DNA from: Akkermansiaceae bacterium UBA2367
GTDB taxonomy: Bacteria; Verrucomicrobiota; Verrucomicrobiia; Verrucomicrobiales; DEV007
NCBI GenBank assembly: GCA_002344525.1
Contig: DDTJ01000035.1
Location: 1 to 18,696, forward strand
Reading direction: 5' to 3'
DNA: 18,696 nucleotides
Of this stretch, positions 13,475-18,696 are shown piece after piece (position 1 is the stretch's first letter; each line of letters opens with the position of its first letter). The notes under the pieces were generated by a model. The model was not told the origin of the DNA, searched no databases, and worked only from the letters and a program-made list of their open reading frames with translations. The translations under genes were made by a program, and so were the position numbers.

Positions 13475-16463
13475 AAAGAAGGCCATCCCCCTCTCCTGCC
13501 TCCTCCTCGCCACCGCCTTGCCGGCACAGGAGAAAACCATGTCCACCCCCGAGCGGGACGCCGTCACCGGCAAGCTCCCGGTCGTCCCGCCCACGCCGCC
13601 GGAGGAAGCCGCCGCGAAATTCCGTGTCCTCGACGGCTTCCGCATGGACCTCCTCGCCGCCGAGCCGCTCGTGGCCAGCCCCGTCGCCATGGCCTACGAC
13701 GAGAATGGCCGCGCCTACGTCTGCGAGATGCGCGACTACCCCTACACCGACAAGGCAAACCACAAACCGAATCAGGAAAACCCCACCGACCAGCCCATCG
13801 GACGCATCCGCCTGCTCGAAGACACGGATGGAGACGGTGTCTTCGACAAGGCAACCCTCTTTGCCGAAGACCTCTCATGGCCCACGGGTGTGGCCTGCTG
13901 GAAAGGCGGCGTCTTCGTCGCCGCGACGCCCGACATCTGGTATTTCAAGGACACCGACGGCGACGGCAAGGCCGATGTGCGCGAGAAAGTCCTCACCGGC
14001 TTCCGCAAGCTCAACGTGCAGGCGGTGATGAACAACCTCGTCTGGGGCCTCGACAACCGCCTCCACGGAGCGGGCGGCAGCAACGGGGGCAGCATCCGGC
14101 CCGGCGACCAAGCGGACGCGCCGCCCGTCGCGATGGCGCGGGCGGACTACCGCATCGATCCCGTGACGCGCGAGTTCGAGCTCGTGTCCGGCGGGGCCCG
14201 CTTCGGCGGCTCCTTCGACGACTGGGGCAACCGCTTCCTCTGCAACATCCGCAATCCCGCCCAGCACATCGTCCTGCCCGGCCACTACCTCGCCCGCAAC
14301 CGCTCGCTCGCCGCGCCCAGCCCCATCCACGACATGGCCGAGTCGGGCGACCAACTGCCCGTCCACCCCATCTCGCCGCCGGAGCCTTGGCGGGTCGTCC
14401 GGGCGGAGCGCTGGGCGGGCGAACGCGACATCAACATGCCGCGCAGCGAACTCGTCGGCGCAGGCGTGGTCACCTCCGCCAGCGGCATCACCCGCTACCG
14501 GGGCAGCGCCTATCCCGAGGGCTGGCGCGACCTAGTCCTCGTCGCCGAATGCGCCGGCAACCTCTTCTACCGCCTCCGGCTCACCCCCGACGGCGTCACC
14601 TTCAAGGCCGAGCGCGTCGACGAGGGGGCCGAGCTGGTCGCCTCCACCGACAACTGGTTCCGTCCCGTGAACTTCTGCAACGCGCCCGACGGCACCCTGC
14701 ACGTCCTCGACATGTACCGCGAAAACATCGAGCATCCTTGGAGCATCCCCGAGGACATCCACGCCGCCGTCGATCTCGAAGCCGGACGCGACATGGGCCG
14801 CATCTGGCGGCTCACCCCGCCGAATTTCAAACCCGGCAAGGCACCCCGTCTCGGCGAAGCCGGCGGCGCGGAACTCGTCGCCACTCTGGAGCATCCCGAT
14901 GCGTGGTGGCGGGAGACCGCCCAGCGCCTGTTGTTCGAACGTCAGGATGCCAGCGTCGTCCCCGCGCTGCGGAATCTGGTGAAAAAAAGCGATTTTCCCC
15001 AAGCTCGGCTGCACGCCCTCTGGACCCTCGAAGGACTCGGAGCGCTCACCCCCGACGACCTGCTCGCCGGGACGCGCGACCCCGCCGCCGGAGTGCGCGA
15101 GCACAGCGTCAAACTCGCCGAGTCCCGCCTGCAAGACCCCGCCCTCCTCGAAGCCCTGCTGCCGCTCGCGCAGGACGACGACGCCCGCGTCCGCTTCCAG
15201 ACCGCCTTCACCCTCGGCGAGTCCGACGATCCTCGCACCCTCGACGCCTTGGCCGCCATCGCGAAACGCGACGCCGCCGATCCGTGGATTCGCGTTGCCG
15301 TGCTCAGCTCCGTGGCCGAAACGAGTGACCAACTGCTCGCCCGCCTGCTCGCCGACGAGGCCTCCGCCTCCACCGACCTCCTCCGCGAACTGGCCCGCCT
15401 CCTCGGCGCACGTGGGCAGACTCCCGAGATGCAGGGTGCCCTCGCCGCCGCCAGCGGCAAGGATCCCGGCAACCCCGCCCTGCGTGAAGTCGCCGCCGGC
15501 ATCGGCGATGGCTTGAAACGCACCGGGAAAAGCCTGCGCCGCGCCGGATTCACCGGAGACGCCGCTCAGGTCGTGGAGCAACTCCTCGCCCAAGCCGCCA
15601 AAACCGCCGCCGATTCCGTGCAAACAGTGGAGGCGCGACGCGACGCCATCCGCCTCCTCGCCTTCGACGATTTCGCTTCGGCGCAGGCCGTCCTCGCCGA
15701 CCTCCTCGACCCTGCCCAGCCGCAGGACATCCAGCTCGCCGCCATCCAGACCCTCGGCGGCTTCACCGCGCCCGAGACCGTGCCCCTGCTGCTCGCCCGC
15801 TGGAGCACGCAGACACCCGCTGTCCGAGGCGAAGTCATCGCCGCCATGACCGGGGTTCGCGCCCGCGCCCTGCCCCTGATGGAGGCGGTCGAAAGCGGTC
15901 TCATCCCCGCGAGCCAGATCCCCTTCGCCCAGCGCCGTCTGCTCGGACTCCATCCCGATCCGAAGGTGAAGGAGCTGGCCGCGAAATTCTTCAGCGCCTC
16001 CGCGCCCGGTCCCCGGCAGGAGGTCATCGAGAGATACAAGCCCGCGCTGGAGCAACAAGGCGATCCTGTAAAAGGGAAGCAAGTCTTCGAAGCCGCCTGC
16101 ATCGCCTGCCATCGCGCCGGGGATGTCGGCACGCAGGATTTGGGGCCGAACCTCGCCAACATCCGCGCCTGGAGCCCTGAGCAGATTCTCATCAACACCC
16201 TCGACCCGAACCGCGAAGTCTCGTCCAACTTCCTCGCCTACACCGTCGAGACGCGGAATGGTCGCTCCATCTTCGGCATGATCGCCGAGGAGAGCGACGC
16301 CAGCCTTACCCTCAAGCGTCCCGACGGCGTCGCCGAGACCCTCCTGCGCCGCGACATCGCGACGATCACCGGCTCCGGCCTCTCCCTAATGCCGGACGGC
16401 CTCGAGGCGATCATCCCGCCCGAAAGCATGGCCGATTTGATCGCCTTCCTGCTGGCGCGGTAG
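13452..16463 (+). CDS. Secreted propeller dehydrogenase-HEAT-cytochrome c fusion (second copy)
   Basis: A 1003-residue paralogue of the protein at 6784-10512 without the DUF1080 domain. A signal peptide covers about 1-26 (AIPLSCLLLATALPAQ). The propeller domain spans 57-500 (FRMDLLAAEPLVASPVAMAY; AYVCEMRDYPY), with calcium-loop-like DTDGDGVFD (124-132) and DTDGDGKAD (167-175). HEAT-like repeats cover about 505-830. The haem domain has C883-I-A-C-H887 and ends GLEAIIPPESMADLIAFLLAR. Inferred role: periplasmic oxidation of a sugar-like substrate with electron transfer to haem. ATG 13452 is chosen because it gives a standard signal peptide, although its first codons lie in a repeat; ATG 13359 is an alternative with a much longer N-region. 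It ends 19 bp from the convergent DUF1697 gene, with no clear terminator between. Confidence 0.88.
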   Translation: MKREWPQIKKAIPLSCLLLATALPAQEKTMSTPERDAVTGKLPVVPPTPPEEAAAKFRVLDGFRMDLLAAEPLVASPVAMAYDENGRAYVCEMRDYPYTDKANHKPNQENPTDQPIGRIRLLEDTDGDGVFDKATLFAEDLSWPTGVACWKGGVFVAATPDIWYFKDTDGDGKADVREKVLTGFRKLNVQAVMNNLVWGLDNRLHGAGGSNGGSIRPGDQADAPPVAMARADYRIDPVTREFELVSGGARFGGSFDDWGNRFLCNIRNPAQHIVLPGHYLARNRSLAAPSPIHDMAESGDQLPVHPISPPEPWRVVRAERWAGERDINMPRSELVGAGVVTSASGITRYRGSAYPEGWRDLVLVAECAGNLFYRLRLTPDGVTFKAERVDEGAELVASTDNWFRPVNFCNAPDGTLHVLDMYRENIEHPWSIPEDIHAAVDLEAGRDMGRIWRLTPPNFKPGKAPRLGEAGGAELVATLEHPDAWWRETAQRLLFERQDASVVPALRNLVKKSDFPQARLHALWTLEGLGALTPDDLLAGTRDPAAGVREHSVKLAESRLQDPALLEALLPLAQDDDARVRFQTAFTLGESDDPRTLDALAAIAKRDAADPWIRVAVLSSVAETSDQLLARLLADEASASTDLLRELARLLGARGQTPEMQGALAAASGKDPGNPALREVAAGIGDGLKRTGKSLRRAGFTGDAAQVVEQLLAQAAKTAADSVQTVEARRDAIRLLAFDDFASAQAVLADLLDPAQPQDIQLAAIQTLGGFTAPETVPLLLARWSTQTPAVRGEVIAAMTGVRARALPLMEAVESGLIPASQIPFAQRRLLGLHPDPKVKELAAKFFSASAPGPRQEVIERYKPALEQQGDPVKGKQVFEAACIACHRAGDVGTQDLGPNLANIRAWSPEQILINTLDPNREVSSNFLAYTVETRNGRSIFGMIAEESDASLTLKRPDGVAETLLRRDIATITGSGLSLMPDGLEAIIPPESMADLIAFLLAR

Positions 16464-16482
16464 CCTTCCTCGAAGCGATCCC

Positions 16483-17034
16483 CTATCCCCTCGCCGCAGC
16501 CTCCGCGAGTTCCGCTAGCTTCCGAACCGTGTTCCAATTCCGCGCGGTGTTGGCGACGCCGATGACCTTGTCGAATTTCCCAGCGAGCTTCGACAGGCCG
16601 AAGCCGTGCGGCGTGTGCAGGTAGGCGACACAACCGACGACGGCGAAGCGCTCCTCCCGGCCCGAGGCGGCGATCTCCTGAAGGTGCGAGACCCTCTCCT
16701 GATCGGGAACCTTCTCCAACCACGCGGCATGCAGGGATTTGCCGGACTCGGTTCCCTCGGGGAAGGGATTATGGGCTACGAGAACCTGCCACTCCTTCAG
16801 AGTCGGGGCGAAGATCGCCTTTTCAAAATCGAACTGCTCCCGGCAGATCCGCGTGACCTCGGCGACGACCTCCTTGCGCGTCCGCTCGCTCCTGACGATG
16901 GCGTTGCCGCTGTTGATGCAGGTCGCCACCCGGTCGAAGCCCGCGTCGGCCAGCTTCTCGCGGAGCGGCTTCACCGGAAGCTGCGTCGCGCCGCCGACTC
17001 CGCGGAAAAGGAGGATGTAGACCGTGGCCGACAT
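16483..17034 (-). CDS. DUF1697 family protein
   Basis: A 183-residue protein of the DUF1697 family, whose function is unknown. The family pattern is clear: N-terminal TVYILLFRGVGGATQLPVKP, LREKLADAGFDRVATCINSGNAIV, a middle FAPTLKEWQVLVAHNPFP, and a C-terminal KLAGKFDKVIGVANTARNWNTV. There is no signal peptide or transmembrane segment, so it is probably cytoplasmic. ATG 17034 gives the standard N-terminus; the frame is open for 22 more codons upstream but without similarity. It is divergent from the histidine kinase across an AT-rich gap and convergent with the dehydrogenase. No functional link to either neighbour is apparent. Confidence 0.88.
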   Translation of the reverse strand: MSATVYILLFRGVGGATQLPVKPLREKLADAGFDRVATCINSGNAIVRSERTRKEVVAEVTRICREQFDFEKAIFAPTLKEWQVLVAHNPFPEGTESGKSLHAAWLEKVPDQERVSHLQEIAASGREERFAVVGCVAYLHTPHGFGLSKLAGKFDKVIGVANTARNWNTVRKLAELAEAAARG

Positions 17035-17116
17035 AGGGGGCGTTCTCTTCGGGAAGCTATTGCGGAAGCGGAATCCCGTCAATGCCACGGCGTTCGGCAC
17101 GCATGGAGGAGGCGTG

Positions 17117-17205
17117 GTGTAAGTAAAATTGAATTCATAAAAATCATTATGAACAATAAATACTAGAAAAATTCTAATTTTATGGTAATTTTAGTAATTT
17201 GACTG
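17117..17205. other. AT-rich divergent promoter region
   Basis: These roughly 90 bases are about 80% A+T in a window otherwise near 65% G+C. They lie between the DUF1697 gene (left) and the histidine kinase (right) and include TAGAA-AAA-TTCTA (17164-17176), a short inverted repeat. Low melting stability suits promoters for both genes, but no single -35/-10 pair stands out. A small foreign insertion is the other explanation. Confidence 0.5.
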
Positions 17206-18696
17206 ATGCCTTCGAACTCGAAAGCCACACCCAACTCCTTTTCCTCACCGCGTCCGACGGGTCTGTCCGACTTCGCGTGGAAGCTGATGCGGGCCGAGGA
17301 CCGCCGGTTCACCCTGCGAAATCTGAAGCTCCTCGCGGTGATGACGGCGGGAATGGTCTCCTTCTTCGCCATCCTCGACCACTTCGCCTATCCCAAGTAC
17401 ATCGCCCTTTTCACATCGCTGCGCTGGACTTGCGCCTCCTTCACCATGATCCTGCTCTTGGTGGTGCGTTCGCGCTTCGGGAAGCGCCATTTCAAGCTTT
17501 TCACCATCATCCTGCCGCTGATCCCGGCCCTGTTCGTCGCCATCACCATTTTCGTGACGCGGGATCCCGCCACGACTTACTACGCAGGCCTCTCGCTCTG
17601 CATCGTCGCCATCGGCTTCCTCTTCCACTGGACCTACAAGGAGGCCTTCGCCGTCTCGGGGCTCGTCCTGATTCTCTATCTCCTCGCCTGCCTCCCCTCC
17701 ATTCTCGAAGGCCTGAACGCGGAGGAAGCGGCGGTGCTGTTCAGCAACCTCATCTTCCTTGTCGCTACGGGGACCGTCGTGGTCGCAGGCAGTCTCGCCC
17801 ACCATCGCATACGGGTGGAGGAGTTCCGCGGACGGGAGCGGCTGCGACAGAAGAAGCTCGCCTTCCGCCAGAATGCCATCGAGTTGCGGCGCACCCTCGA
17901 CGAACTGGAGGAGGCCGAGAGCCAGCTCATCCAGTCGGGCAAGATGGCCTCGCTCGGGCAGCTCAGCGCCGGGGTCATCCACGAGATCGGCAATCCGTTG
18001 AACCACTCGAACCAAGCCCTTTTCCTGCTGCGCCGTCGCCTCCGCCTCATCCCCGAGGACGAGGTCATCCGCGAAGCCGTCGAGGACATCCAGGATAGCA
18101 TCGACCGGATGAAGGAGATCGTGCGCGAGCTGCGCGAGTTTTCGCACAAACGCTGCGATACGCTGGCGGCGTTCCCCTTGCGCGAGGCCGTCGACGTCGC
18201 CCTGCGCATGCTCGGCAAGGGCCTCGCCGACCATGCGGTCTCCGTCGAGGTCCGCATCCCCGGCAGCCTGATGGTGAAGGGGGTCAAAAACCAGCTCGCC
18301 CAAGTCTTCGTCAACCTCGTCCACAACGCCGTCCAAGCCATGGCTAAGGCCACGACCGGGCGCGACAACCGCCTCACCATCGTCGCCGTCCACGGCATGG
18401 GAGGGGTGCTCGTCGCGGTGAGGGACAACGGTCCCGGCATCCCCGAGGAGATCCGCCGCCATATTTTCGACCCCTTCTTCACCACGAAGGAGGTGGGCGA
18501 AGGCACCGGGCTCGGGCTTAGCATCTGCTTCCGCATCGTCGAAGCGCATCGAGGCTCGATCCGGGTCGATTCCGACGGGGCGACTTGGACCGAGTTCCGC
18601 CTGCGGCTTCCCGAGCCGGAAACTACGGAGGACGTGGAGGACATCTCCCCCGAACTCCACCACTCTCCCGCCCTCCCCGCTTCCCCGCCCCCCTCC
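17206..18696 (+). CDS. Membrane sensor histidine kinase (3' end beyond window)
   Basis: At least 497 codons, open to the window end. Residues 40-198 contain about six hydrophobic helices (near 42-60, 66-87, 97-117, 124-141, 147-166, 177-198), a membrane sensor of unknown ligand. A coiled-coil linker (205-243) leads to the dimerisation box with H259 in LSAGVIHEIGNPLN. The ATP-binding domain is complete: N374 in NLVHNAVQAM, DNGPGIP (407-413), FDPFFTTKE, and GTGLGLS (433-439). It should autophosphorylate on H259 and pass phosphate to a response regulator, which is not in the window. A proline-rich tail (HHSPALPASPPPS) continues past the edge. The start ATG 17206 lies directly after the AT-rich region; a later ATG 17289 is possible. 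No Shine-Dalgarno site is clear. Confidence 0.9.
   Translation, partial: MPSNSKATPNSFSSPRPTGLSDFAWKLMRAEDRRFTLRNLKLLAVMTAGMVSFFAILDHFAYPKYIALFTSLRWTCASFTMILLLVVRSRFGKRHFKLFTIILPLIPALFVAITIFVTRDPATTYYAGLSLCIVAIGFLFHWTYKEAFAVSGLVLILYLLACLPSILEGLNAEEAAVLFSNLIFLVATGTVVVAGSLAHHRIRVEEFRGRERLRQKKLAFRQNAIELRRTLDELEEAESQLIQSGKMASLGQLSAGVIHEIGNPLNHSNQALFLLRRRLRLIPEDEVIREAVEDIQDSIDRMKEIVRELREFSHKRCDTLAAFPLREAVDVALRMLGKGLADHAVSVEVRIPGSLMVKGVKNQLAQVFVNLVHNAVQAMAKATTGRDNRLTIVAVHGMGGVLVAVRDNGPGIPEEIRRHIFDPFFTTKEVGEGTGLGLSICFRIVEAHRGSIRVDSDGATWTEFRLRLPEPETTEDVEDISPELHHSPALPASPPPS

Noticed and set aside
14532..16112. Reverse-strand open frame of 526 codons
   Set aside because: Shadow of the second dehydrogenase; composition bias only.
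16464..16482. Terminator between the convergent dehydrogenase and DUF1697 genes
   Set aside because: Only 19 bp with no stem-loop or T-tract.
17245..18663. Reverse-strand open frame of 472 codons
   Set aside because: Antisense to the histidine kinase, which has all H, N, G1, F and G2 boxes on the plus strand.

Overview
The window is GC-rich, densely coded bacterial DNA, most likely from the PVC superphylum (Verrucomicrobiota or Planctomycetota; I favour Verrucomicrobiota). The evidence is two very large secreted proteins that join a PVC-type beta-propeller dehydrogenase to HEAT repeats and a C-terminal haem domain, a small planctomycete-type cytochrome c, a bacterial AP2-like protein, and few recognisable Shine-Dalgarno sites. 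No rRNA, tRNA, insertion sequence, prophage or CRISPR array was seen.

Left part (1-6631), housekeeping and accessory genes. A one-cluster ferredoxin faces an AbrB/VapC-type toxin-antitoxin pair whose toxin lacks the first catalytic aspartate. A gene-poor stretch with two REP-like palindromes follows. Next is a leftward group in the order HtrA protease, AP2-like protein, small cytochrome c. Divergent from htrA is a rightward pair: an E1-like adenylyltransferase/rhodanese (MoeZ/MOCS3 type) followed at once by a Trm112-like protein. A YebC-family regulator comes next.

Centre (6784-16463), five genes on one strand. Two giant cytochrome-fused dehydrogenases (1242 and 1003 aa) flank a secreted isochorismatase-fold hydrolase, a cytoplasmic amidohydrolase and a Tat-exported amidohydrolase-fold protein that has lost the usual metal ligands. 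The first dehydrogenase also carries an N-terminal DUF1080 (3-keto-disaccharide hydrolase family) domain. I infer an exported module that oxidises sugars or glycosides, passes electrons to haem, and hydrolyses the oxidised (keto or lactone) products. The substrate is unknown.

Right part (16483-18696). A DUF1697 protein points left. After an AT-rich divergent gap, a membrane sensor histidine kinase points right and is cut by the window end.

Many gaps between genes hold inverted repeats whose arms are short degenerate tandem units of about 7-14 nt. The units differ from gap to gap but the architecture is shared. In two places these elements run into the coding sequence and appear to supply the N-terminus of a protein. 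This recurrent architecture and the oxidation/hydrolysis gene cluster are the most interesting things in the window.
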